In this document: piece by piece, positions 20,232 to 28,867 of the stretch
How the letters are laid out: every line of letters starts with the position of its first letter
How positions within the stretch are numbered: the stretch's first letter is position 1
Assembly (NCBI RefSeq): GCF_964204645.1
Contig: NC_134028.1
Span: 10,583,001-10,647,000, forward strand
Length of the DNA stretch: 64,000 nt
Direction of reading: 5' to 3'
Origin: Tubulanus polymorphus
Lineage: Eukaryota; Nemertea; Palaeonemertea; Tubulaniformes; Tubulanidae
Translations under genes and position numbers: made by a program
The notes under the pieces: model-generated
What the model was told of the DNA's origin: nothing
The model's database searches: none
What the model saw: the letters and a program-made list of their open reading frames with translations, nothing else

Positions 20232-20480
20232 GTTTTCATAAAAATTAAAAACATAAAATTATTAATCTAAGTATAGAAATAGTTATAATATAATCTATTT
20301 TTATTTCAAGAGAAAACGTATGATTGATTCATTTTTATATAATTCATTAAATAATTTATATATCTATGTACTAGACGTACGTAATAATCTAAGAATTCTT
20401 ACTTTCTTACTTTCTTAGCAAGAATCTTGGATTCTTACGTACGTCTAGTACATAGATATATAAATTAGTTTCTATAATAA
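20098..20480. repeat. Double hairpin at the convergent gene junction of E1
   Basis: Two long inverted repeats share the arm 'atatctatgtactagacg' followed by tacgt: 20106-20130 pairs with 20180-20206, and 20357-20381 pairs with 20436-20461. All four arms are the same sequence, so alternative pairings are possible. Loops hold short repeats of 'aagaatc' and 'tttctta', and a TA microsatellite runs to about 20228. It lies between the stop of the last rightward gene and the stop of the leftward ATPase. A bidirectional terminator or a replication structure is possible. Confidence 0.85.
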
Positions 20481-20494
20481 TTCAAATTAGGATT

Positions 20495-20655
20495 TTATTT
20501 TATACATTTATATTCATATGGAAATTGAAGCCTCAGTAATAATTTTGAACCTTTATTATTCTTTAATTCATTCATATATTCATCATGTAACTCAGTAGGT
20601 ATAATTTGATTTTCTTCCAATGATTGTTGCATAGATTTTCTATCTTTGTTATAAA
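20495..20655 (-). pseudogene. Packaging ATPase of E1, C-terminal fragment
   Basis: It encodes the last 54 residues of the ATPase (YNKDRKSMQQSLEENQIIP, ending LRLQFPYEYKCIK). The upstream part of the gene lies 18.6 kb away at 39269-39718. The reading is interrupted exactly at the left end of repeat R2, showing that R2 inserted into this gene. Confidence 0.9.
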
Positions 20656-22117
20656 ACAAGAGCCCCAAGGGGCACAATGGCCAGCCTGTCAGATTTGCTT
20701 TTTATAAATGATGTAATCTGTGGGTTATATTTATCAATATACACTCCCTGCTCAATATCATTTACATAGTAAAATCGTGTGTTAACACAGACAGCAGGAA
20801 CGAATGTAATATAGAAATACTAAGTTATTGTATTGTTCAACGCCCCCTGGTGGCCATAAAAAAACCAATGAGCTTGAAACTCACCTCGATCATAGAACAT
20901 GTCATGAGCTACAACTTTCCAATTGATTATAGTAGCAAAATATGCTTAAGTATCAATTATGATGTGGAAAAACTTTTTTTCCACCTACGAATGAGTACTG
21001 ATGACCCCAAGATGGCTGCCAAGTGCGTCATAATTGCCTGGTCAAAAATACCCTCTCGGATATAAAAGATCCCTTTCCAAAGAATACCCATTACAAATTG
21101 CAATGAAACATGGCGCACCATTAGAAAGATACAGTACTCAGAATTCAGGCCAAAATTGACATTTTTGGGAACAAAAAAGGTCACAGTACGGCCATCTTGA
21201 GTCCGATCGACTCAATTTTTCTCATGCCGATGGGCCCTCGAGGGATACAAATATATACGAATGATCAAGGTTATTGATAAAAGTGTCTTCAAAATTTCCC
21301 TCGAAAACTTCAAAAATGTGTAAAAAGTGCTGATTTTGGCGAACAACAATGGCTGCCAGTCGGCCATCTTGAATCTGACAGGGCCAGTTTTTGGCCTGAA
21401 GATGTGTCTAGGGTAGATACACGTATAAAACAAATATCAAGACATTACCTTGAAGCGTCTTCAAAAATTTGGAACTAACACGAACTATCTATATGGTTAT
21501 CTCTCGACCTCAATAGCTTCAAGACCCATCTCAAAACAACTTTGTTCCATGCAGCATACCATTAACTCTCGGAAAGCGAATTGTATTTAACATTTTTTGG
21601 CAGAATAAAATTTGATTGAATTTGCAATTCGGGCACATGGCTAATTAGCATATCAAGGTCATACACCCGATTTGGTAAAACCTTTTTTTCGCGAACCTTG
21701 CGCAATTGTCAAGGATGAATTTTCTATAGAGCAAATAAAAATTCCTCCCAAACACCAAATCAACTAAAGATTTCATAGAAATCGATCTTGAAATACAATT
21801 TTAAATCTTAAAATAAAACCCGGAAGTAAAACAGTAGACGATACCGCGGATTCACGTGAACACCTGATTTCTGTAAATGAAATGTTGGTTGTGACAAAAT
21901 TGTTCAGACGGTTTTAGGTGGTAATAAGTACGGAAACGTAACGACCATGGTCGACTTATTCGATGAAATCAGGCCTATGTGATATCCAAATTTTGACTTT
22001 TTTATTCTCCAGACCTCCCTGATATAGAAATAAAAAATTTTGGTGGTACGAAAGTGCAATCACAGCGCCGACGGGGACAGAGCCGTGTCAGAGATCGGCG
22101 GAGTGAAAATTGAGGTG
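20656..22117. mobile_element. R2 left part: host repeat split by E2
   Basis: It is about 95% identical to 8655-10243 of R1, beginning 'acaagagccccaaggggc', and holds no gene. Its last six bases, GAGGTG, are the left target duplication of E2. One of the two roughly 140-bp sub-repeats of R1 is missing, and an extra 24-bp stretch near 21932 ('cggaaacgtaacgaccatgg') is present only here. Confidence 0.85.
22112..22117. repeat. Target site duplication of E2, left
   Basis: GAGGTG immediately precedes the first base of E2 and is repeated directly after its last base. A 6-bp duplication is the known signature of Polinton/Maverick integration. R1 has the same hexamer once. Confidence 0.9.
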
Positions 22118-22521
22118 AGTAATAGGGGTTTAGTTGTTTCAAGCCAAAGGTCGAACGGTCGAGTTCATTAAAAAACAAAACATTAAAAGTAATTAAAAAC
22201 TATAATATATTTTCATAACCGTGTGTATTTTATATTATAACTAAATATTTATTCTAAGATATCAATAATTTAAAAAGCATATTGTATTAAATCAATTGGT
22301 CGCTCCACTTCGCTACCGCTCCGCTCCGCGACCAATTGATTTATTTACAATACACAAATTCATATAATCAAATATATTCAAATAATAATAATTATTCTAT
22401 TGTTCAACTGAAATACACACGGTTATGAAAATATATTATAGTTTTAAATTACTTTTAATATTTGTTATTAATGAACTCGACCATTCAACCTTTAGCTTGA
22501 AAGCCCATTACCCCTATTACT
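22118..22521. repeat. Terminal palindrome of E2, left
   Basis: This 404-bp unit begins AGTAATAGGGG and ends CCCCTATTACT. The outer 125 or so bases of the two arms pair imperfectly (including 'cataaccgtgtgtatt'). The centre is a perfect stem 'aaatcaattggtcgc' / 'gcgaccaattgattt' around a 24-base GC-rich loop. The intervening arm segments have diverged. The terminal sequence of the element thus occurs twice, facing outward, within each terminal repeat. Confidence 0.9.
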
Positions 22522-22714
22522 CTTAAAATATTCATATATATGAATAAAATATAAATGAATAACTTCTAAAATCAATTTTAATAAAAAATTTAGTATTAAA
22601 ATGGAAGCAAATAAGTACTACTGTCCAACATGTAATATCAATATAGATAAATCCCAAAAAGCAAGACACAATAAAATTAAAACACATTTAGAGAATAAAT
22701 TGAAACTAGAATAT
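22118..22714 (+). repeat. E2 left terminal inverted repeat
   Basis: It matches the complement of 37892-38487 with about four substitutions and one short indel near 22522. It comprises a 404-bp palindromic unit, about 80 bases of leader, and the first 38 codons of the zinc-finger/PolB gene. Coding sequence inside a terminal repeat shows that the repeat has spread inward by terminal exchange. Confidence 0.93.
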
Positions 22715-22852
22715 TTACAGTTATATTCAGAACAGTTAACAAAGGCAAAGAAATTTATTGAATTATGGAATAATGATCCAAATAATGAACAATACGTTGA
22801 GGAATTTGATATCAAGGATCCGATGTTTATACTAGAAAATGATTCTATTTGA
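22601..22852 (+). CDS. Chimeric short ORF: zinc-finger start joined to HNH-gene tail
   Basis: Residues 1-38 equal the start of the zinc-finger/PolB protein, including one C-x2-C...H finger (YYCPTCNINIDKSQKARH). After KLEY the sequence changes to AKKFIELWNNDPNNEQYVEEF, which is the C-terminal tail of the HNH gene (compare 24700-24770 and 42347-42430). The join lies at the inner edge of the terminal repeat. It looks like a by-product of the repeat overwriting the 5' part of an HNH gene copy. Whether the 83-residue product is made is unknown. Confidence 0.6.
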   Translation: MEANKYYCPTCNINIDKSQKARHNKIKTHLENKLKLEYLQLYSEQLTKAKKFIELWNNDPNNEQYVEEFDIKDPMFILENDSI

Positions 22853-23550
22853 GCCTATATACATTCAATGTACAGAGCTATGGAATAAATCTATAAATTC
22901 ACAGCTGTTACAGCTGTTACTATGACGCCGAGACTTATGACTCATTATTACAAACGTGCAGAGAGAGAACACTCTAGAACCGGAACCAGATGACGTGGCA
23001 AGAAATGAACATACGCTGTAATATTGTGCTCAGGATATTCTATCTTTCGAAACGAAATTAGGAGTTTATAGTTTACAATTATAAATCTAAATGTAAGTAC
23101 TGTTTGTTGTAGTTATTAAGGCTATTAAATATGAAACCTTTAGATATATTTAAGTGTATTTAGTATATCTTTTAGATAGCTAGAGTTACCGCTAATATCT
23201 TTTAGATTAATAAAACGCCATACGCATCAAGAAGTGATAGAGAAACTCAAGATACTCTTTCTGACTGAGGAATCAACAGCAATGGATATCAAACCAATAG
23301 AATCACCAAAAGATCGAAGAAGAAATATAATAATTTCAAAAACATTAAGACTCCAATGATTAAGTTTAACATTTGTTGATATAGTTAAATATTTACCAGC
23401 AATTGAAAAAATGTTTGTAATTATAAATTGTATTTATAGAAATCAAATGATGTATTGGAAGAAATGACTGAACAACTTGTATAATGTATTGTGTAAATCT
23501 ATTTGGTGAATTTTTATGTTCAGTCGTTTCAATAATGATTCGTTTCAATT
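22853..23550. other. Unassigned stretch in left arm of E2
   Basis: No recognisable gene. The base composition is less AT-rich than the flanking element. It contains an AATAAAA signal near 23210 and a short open frame from about 23282 (MDIKPIESPKDRRR...) that ends after 25 codons. It lies between the chimeric ORF and host-like tandem repeats and is absent from E1, so it is probably inserted DNA, possibly a solo LTR or host fragment. Confidence 0.4.
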
Positions 23551-23970
23551 ATGATTAGCGCATGCGCATTAAGCAAAAACGCTCCTATAAGAGCGGTTTT
23601 GCCTAGTGCGAACACGTTTAGATATTTCATATCGGTCGTTTCTATTTTACAGAATGAATATATAATTATAATCAGCGCATGCGCATTAATCAAAAACGAT
23701 CCTATAAAAGCGGTTTTGCCTAGTGCGCATGCGTTTGAATTTTCTATGTTCAGTTGTTTCTATTTTATAGAATGAATATATAATTATGATTAACGCATGC
23801 GCATTGATCAAAAACGCTCCTATAAGAGCGGTTTTGCCTAGTGCGAACACGTTTAGATATTTTACGTCGGTCGTTTCTATTTTACATAATTTACAGAATG
23901 AATATATAATTATGATTAACGCATGCGCATTGATCAAAAACGCTCCTATAAGAGCGGTTTTGCTCAGTGG
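23551..23970. repeat. Four tandem repeats of 117-126 bp with a hairpin
   Basis: Units start near 23558, 23675, 23793 and 23919. Each contains 'gcgcatgcgcatt', a hairpin CGCTCCTATAAGAGCG, 'ggttttgcctagtgcg' and a TATTTTA...GAATGAATATATAATT tail. GC content and sequence are unlike the element's genes. The array is inside E2 but absent from the matching region of E1. Confidence 0.85.
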
Positions 23971-24103
23971 TATGATTTAGATATCAAGGAATCGAAACAA
24001 CTTATCAAAAGCAACGAAGAATGAAAAAGGATGACGTTGGTCGAAGAAATGGAAGAGGATTCTAAAATTATTAACCAATTTAGTAAAAAAATATGTATAA
24101 TAA

Positions 24104-24778
24104 ATGGAATCAGAACAACCACAAACTATCAATATTACAAATAACACTGGCGTTATAAACATATACTACAAGAAGTGTTCTAAATGTGAATTAGATAAAT
24201 CATTAACAGAATTTAGTAAGCGTAAGATTAGCAAAGATGGTTTTCAATATTGCTGTAAAACTTGTACTAAACTATATACCAAACAATATCGAGAAGATAA
24301 TAGAGAAGCTTACAATGATTATATGACAGAATATATGAGAGGAAGATATCAAACAGATCTTAATTTTAGATTGAAACAATGCTTAAGGTCTAGATTAACA
24401 CAATTATTCAACAAAGAAACACATTCAGAAACATTATCTAATTTGTTGGGTTGTTCAGATGAATTTCTCAAATCATGGATTATATATCAATTCGATGATA
24501 AAATGAATATAGATAATTATGGGGATTATTACCATATTGATCACGTGTTACCAATATCTAAATTTAACATGAATGATGAATACAATAAAAAACTTATTTG
24601 GGGTTGGAAAAATTTAAGGCCTTAAGAAAAGAAGGAAAACATAATTAAATCCAATAAACTAGATATGAAATTATATTTAGATCAACTAGATAAAGCAAAG
24701 ACATTTGTTGAATTATGGAACAATAATCCAAATAATGAACAATACGTTGAGGAATTTGATATCAAGGATCCGAAATGA
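24104..24778 (+). pseudogene. HNH endonuclease (one in-frame stop)
   Basis: A zinc-binding N-terminal module (CSKCELDKSLTEFSKRK...CCKTC), a charged middle (ADNREAY...YMTEYMRGRYQTDL region, 24300-24360) and an HNH core (YYHIDHVLPISKF...NLRP) match HNH endonucleases of phages and large DNA viruses. Family members often act as selfish or homing nucleases; the role here is unknown. A TAA at 24623-24625, just after NLRP, interrupts a frame that is otherwise open to 24778 (tail AKTFVELWNNNPNNEQYVEEF). It starts at AATAAATGG. In E1 the same gene has lost everything between the N-terminal 35 residues and the tail. Confidence 0.8.
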
Positions 24779-24836
24779 CTTATCTGGACAGTTATAATTA
24801 CTGCTCCTAATAGATAAACAAAAGTAGTGAGATAAT
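24768..24836. repeat. 69-bp sequence shared, inverted, with 5592-5656
   Basis: It begins in the last codons of the HNH gene (ccgaaaTGA) and continues about 58 bases past its stop. The E0 counterpart retains 'gaatatctagaatccg' upstream, similar to the HNH codons 'gatatcaaggatccg', so the homology includes the gene end. It is not present between HNH and the 200-aa gene in E1. Confidence 0.65.
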
Positions 24837-25060
24837 CTAAATCCTAATTTAAATAAAATATAATACAAATTACATACCTTCAACTATCTATTATTTCTAT
24901 TTTAATTTTTAATATTTTCTTTTCAAAAAAGAATACTTTATATCACAAATAAAAAATACTAAAAAAACAATAACTAATACTAGAATTCTTTAGCTTTAAC
25001 TAGCTTGTATCATTTGAAGAATACTTATAATATTTTTCTTATTAAATTTCTCTAATATAA
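24837..25060. promoter_or_regulatory. Spacer upstream of the 200-aa gene with conserved repeat arm
   Basis: AT-rich spacer. The stretch 'tactaaaaaaacaataact' plus aatacta (24957-24981) recurs in E1 at 42248-42273, where it is flanked by two inverted copies. It lies 80-100 bases upstream of the first gene of the operon-like block. It could be a regulatory hairpin, but no function is shown. Confidence 0.4.
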
Positions 25061-25663
25061 ATGTCAAAGAAATCTAATAAGAATAGTATTGATATTGAAA
25101 AGACATTAGATGATTTGGGTATTAGTGATAATAAAGATACAGTTGTTTCTAATTCTATTCAAGTTAATAACAATATAGATTATGAATACTATTTATATTG
25201 TAAGCATCATCTTGAATTATTAATTGCTGGCGGGAAATCTAAGGAGTTTTTAAATAGAATCATTACTTTTCAAGAACTAGACTCTATGAAACCAGATAAA
25301 GTAATAAAATATTTTAAGATTTATGAAGAAGCAAGATTAGCTAAAATAAATGATTCTATTTCGAATGGTATTGTCAAATGTTACTCTAAGTTATGTAACC
25401 AGTTAATACCAATTGATGATGAAAATAAATTATATAGTGATTTGAAAAATGACTACTTAGTTATGACTGAATTACAAAAATGGGTTGGATATGCTTCATT
25501 TCAATTAGGATCGGTTATGACATTAATTTCTACTGGCGTCATAACATTTTCGAATATCAAGCCTATGGAATATAAATCAGGTAAGAATGAAACGGATGTA
25601 CTACAACCAAACGTCGAAACAGAAAATGAATCAGAACAAAAATTAACTAAAATAAATGAGTGA
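25061..25663 (+). CDS. 200-aa conserved Polinton protein (E2)
   Basis: Intact. The polar N-terminus (IDIEKTLDDLGISDNK) is followed by DYEYYLYCKHHLELLIAGG, a helical middle (SMKPDKVIKYFKIYEEARLA) and a C-terminal hydrophobic stretch (WVGYASFQLGSVMTLISTGV, about residues 147-166). The family is present in all three elements and always directly precedes the 122-aa gene, overlapping it by 8 bases (AAAATAAATGAGTGA), which suggests coordinated expression. It starts at TATAAATG. The function is unknown; a membrane-associated structural protein is plausible. Confidence 0.75.
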   Translation: MSKKSNKNSIDIEKTLDDLGISDNKDTVVSNSIQVNNNIDYEYYLYCKHHLELLIAGGKSKEFLNRIITFQELDSMKPDKVIKYFKIYEEARLAKINDSISNGIVKCYSKLCNQLIPIDDENKLYSDLKNDYLVMTELQKWVGYASFQLGSVMTLISTGVITFSNIKPMEYKSGKNETDVLQPNVETENESEQKLTKINE

Positions 25664-26021
25664 TGGCGTTAAGAAAAAGGCTAGATCCGAGAAACAAATT
25701 AAATGGGCAAGAGAATTAGGTAAAAGATCTTCAGAATTAAAAAAAGCTAAGAAAAAGAAATTAACTGATATAAATGAATCACAGACTTTATCTGATATTG
25801 TTTCAAATAATAATCCATCTGATTCTTCTAATAGTGGAAGAAATAATTACTTATATATTACAATTGGGTTAATCACAATTATTATATTATCCGGTGTAAT
25901 ATATAAATCAAAATTCAAATCTGATGATAAAGATGATTCCAATGATAAACCTATCATACCCGAAAATAAGTCAAATCATAAAGTCATTGAAACTAAATCT
26001 AAATTATTATTAATGGATTAA
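25656..26021 (+). CDS. 122-aa single-pass membrane protein (E2)
   Basis: A Lys/Arg-rich N-terminal region with ARSEKQIKWARELGKRSSEL is followed by an Asn/Ser-rich linker, one transmembrane helix (YLYITIGLITIIILSGVIY, residues 65-83) and an acidic tail. The basic motif is conserved in E0 and E1. The start overlaps the end of the 200-aa gene and the stop is 6 bases before the integrase ATG. The basic region could contact DNA or an acidic partner. The function is unknown. Confidence 0.7.
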   Translation: MSDGVKKKARSEKQIKWARELGKRSSELKKAKKKKLTDINESQTLSDIVSNNNPSDSSNSGRNNYLYITIGLITIIILSGVIYKSKFKSDDKDDSNDKPIIPENKSNHKVIETKSKLLLMD

Positions 26022-26027
26022 AATAAG

Positions 26028-26817
26028 ATGAAAAAAGAACAATATTTGAGAGATTTATATTATAACCCAGAAAGTGAAGTATCATATTCTAACGTTTCAG
26101 AATTATGGAATAAAATTAAATCTGATAATGGTGGTATAAAATATAGTGAATTGAAATCATGGTTACAAAATCAACCAACATATCAAATCCACAAGAAAAT
26201 GGATAAAACTTATTTAACAAGGAAAGTTATGGTTTCATATATCGATCAACAATGGCAAGCAGATTTAATTGACATGAAGAACTTAGAGGAATACAACAAA
26301 GGATATTTCTGGATACTGAATGTTATAGACATATTCAGTAGATACGCATGGTAATTCTAAACATAGTTCTATAAATATGAAACCTATACAAGCTAGAAAA
26401 GAAGATAATTCAGAAATAGTTTGGAATAATTTATATGGAGCGTTTGTTACACATGATTTCGGTGAACCTAGATTCAAAATTGGACAACACGTTAGAATAT
26501 CTAAATATAGAAAAACATTTTATAAAGGTTATACTCCAAATTTTACTGAAGAAATATTTAAAATTAAAAAGATAATATTAACTAAACCTTTTGTTTATAA
26601 TTTAGAAGATCTAAAAGATGAAGAAATATTAGGTTATTTCTATGAACAAGAATTATCACTTGTACCAAATCCAGATGAAATAGAATACAAAATAGAAAAA
26701 GTATTGAAAACAAAAACTCTTAAAGGGAAAAAGTATTCTTTGGTGAAATATAAAGGATACGATGATAAATTTAATGAATGGATTTTATCTAGTAAAATTA
26801 AAAGAATAAATGAATAA
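26028..26817 (+). pseudogene. Integrase with chromodomain of E2 (about 98 codons deleted)
   Basis: The N-terminal 108 residues match the intact E1 integrase, including the first catalytic Asp (QADLIDMKN). At about 26353 the sequence jumps to NSKHSSINMKPIQ, deleting the second Asp (in DEGKEF) and the Glu (in IERFNKT), and leaves a stop. The C-terminal domains, including a chromodomain (KTKTLKGKKYSLVKYKGY...FNEWI), remain open from 26377. The enzyme is dead, so the last transposition must have used it before the deletion or relied on integrase supplied by another copy. Confidence 0.9.
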
Positions 26818-27421
26818 AGATTTATTTATATTTGAACCGCACAATATGTTAATAACTGGAGTAACAAACTGTGGTAAAATACATTTCATATTAGACTTGT
26901 TACAAACTATTTATAAGAATCATTTTGATAATATAATATTATTCTGTCCTACTTATGAAATGAATAAAACATATAATAGAGATATAGTTAAAATAAAAAA
27001 GTTTATTATATTAGATCCTAAAACAGTAAAAGAAAATTTAGATAATTGTATTAAAATAGCAATTGATACTTATAAAGGATCAAATACATTATTTATCATA
27101 GATGATTGCGCCAATTTACATGATTCAAAAGTGAGAGAAAGTGAGTTATGTTATTTAGCTTTCTCTGGGAGACATTTTGGGATAACAACATGGGTTTTAA
27201 ATCAAAAATATAATTCAATTGTTAAAGACTTTAGGGAGAATATAAGATTTCTAGTTTTATTTTATAACAAAGATAAAAAATCTATGCAATTATCATTGGA
27301 AGAAAATCAAATTATACCTACTGAATTACACGATGAATATATGAATAAATTAAAGAATAATAAAGGTTCAAAATTATTACTGAGACTACAATTTCCATAT
27401 GAATATAAATTTATAAAATAA
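26810..27421 (+). CDS. A32/FtsK-like packaging ATPase (E2)
   Basis: This 203-residue P-loop ATPase has Walker A GVTNCGKIH (residues 19-27), Walker B LFIIDDCA (about 93-100) and a downstream WVLNQKYNSIV sensor-like segment. The size and order are those of the genome-packaging ATPases of Polintons and large DNA viruses, which drive DNA into capsids. The Walker A Thr that normally follows the Lys is Ile here (GKI, versus GKT in E1), which would be expected to weaken Mg-ATP binding, so the frame is open but the enzyme may be inactive. It overlaps the integrase end by 8 bases (AATAAATGAATAA). Confidence 0.85.
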   Translation: MNKDLFIFEPHNMLITGVTNCGKIHFILDLLQTIYKNHFDNIILFCPTYEMNKTYNRDIVKIKKFIILDPKTVKENLDNCIKIAIDTYKGSNTLFIIDDCANLHDSKVRESELCYLAFSGRHFGITTWVLNQKYNSIVKDFRENIRFLVLFYNKDKKSMQLSLEENQIIPTELHDEYMNKLKNNKGSKLLLRLQFPYEYKFIK

Positions 27422-27454
27422 AATCCTAATTTAAAATATTATAGAATTTTGAAT

Positions 27455-27750
27455 ATGTTTGATGGATGAGTGGAGGAATTGGATGAGTGGATGAATGGAT
27501 GAGTGTAATAATATATAATTTACATGTTTTTTATTTTTAAAACAGTAAGAGTTTGATTTGAAGTTATTTTATCAATTTTATACTACATTTAAATATTATT
27601 TTAATAATATATATATTGTGTTAAATTTAATAAAGAATACAAATATCATATTTATACTCATACTATTCTTCCAATTCATGTGTTAAAAAGTAAAATATAT
27701 ATATTATTACACTCATCCACTCTTCCACTCATCCAACTCATCCATCAATA
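27455..27750. repeat. Long hairpin at the convergent gene junction of E2
   Basis: The left arm at 27461-27520 is built of 'ggatgagtgga' repeats followed by 'taataatatata'. The right arm at 27690-27747 is its complement ('tatattattacactcatcc' and following). The loop is about 170 bases of AT-rich sequence. It lies between the ATPase stop and the stop of the leftward zinc-finger gene. The position equals that of the unrelated E1 hairpins at 20098-20480. Confidence 0.85.
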
Positions 27751-27762
27751 TATAAATGGAAC

Positions 27763-28835
27763 TTAATCTTTTTCATTTTCATATTTTTCTTTAAGCTTAT
27801 CATATTCTAACCATATATTCCTTCGCATTTTCATTGGTATAGTTCCTGAACGATTCCCGAGTTTATATTTATTGAATGTTTCTCTTGAAAATATTTTTGG
27901 AATATAATTTTCGATTTCATTTTTAGATGGATGTTTATTTAAAAATTCTCTAAATTCATCATATTTAAATTCAAATAAGTTCATTGCATAAGTTACATTT
28001 GGTTTAAAGTTATCTAACTTTTTCAATATGGTAACTATATCATTACTCGAGAAATAATCTATAAATGTTTTTCTATACCATAATAATATACCGATAATCT
28101 AATATATTCATTTTATTAAATTTTGGATTTATAACTGTTGGATTTTCTATTACATTATCTGTACCAATATGTTTAATTGAGTATTTATGATTCAATTGTT
28201 TATCATCTATTACATATTCTTTACATTTTTCACACCAAGATTTAAATACCTGTATTGCATGGGCTGAATCATTTCCACCTTTTGTTTTTAATTTATAATG
28301 TTTTGCCCAATTAGCCTTTGTTATACATTCATTACAGAAGGCACAATAATTCTGATCCTCTTTGCATTTATCTTTATATATATTGGCATATGTTTTTACT
28401 AATTGTAAAATATGTTCATCTTTTTTGATGTGTAATAAATAATCATTATAATCATCAAAATCTTCTTCACAATATATACATATCTTTTGGTTGAACATTT
28501 GATTTTTCTATTTTAGGTTCAATATTATGTTCTATTTTTGTTTCAATCTTATCATCATTCGATGTAGAAGGTATAACATTATCTTCTATTTTAGTTTCAA
28601 TATTATTATCTATTTTTGTTTTAATATTATCTTCTATTTTTGTTTCAATATTATTATCTATTTTTATATCAATATTATTATTACGTTCAATTAAATATTC
28701 TTTGTAGTGATTTAATTCATTTAATAAAAATGTTCCGATATATTCATTTATTCTTTTATAAGGTATTACATAATACAAATCATCATTGATTTCTTTATCA
28801 GCTTTGATTCTTTCATATACTTTACCTCCTTCCAT
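27763..28835 (-). pseudogene. Variable zinc-finger gene of E2 (frameshifted)
   Basis: The leader MEGGKVYERI...YYVIPYKRINEYIGTFLL resembles the E1 gene at 19030. A repetitive section of IETKIEDNI/IDNN units (about 28560-28670) follows, then after a frame change near 28480 come C2H2-like fingers (ICIYCEEDFDDYNDYLLH, YCAFCNECITKANWAKH and WCEKCKEYV...NHKYSIKH). After another break near 28070 comes an 87-residue charged domain ending YENEKD. The fingers and tail are not those of E1. It is the last gene of the leftward block. Confidence 0.6.
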
Positions 28836-28867
28836 TTAATATAAGATTTTTTATTAAAGTTAAAATT

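Noticed and set aside
23551-23980. Possible CRISPR-like array because of regular hairpin repeats
   Set aside because: The host is eukaryotic, the units are contiguous without unique spacers and the period is about 120 bp, so it is an ordinary tandem repeat.
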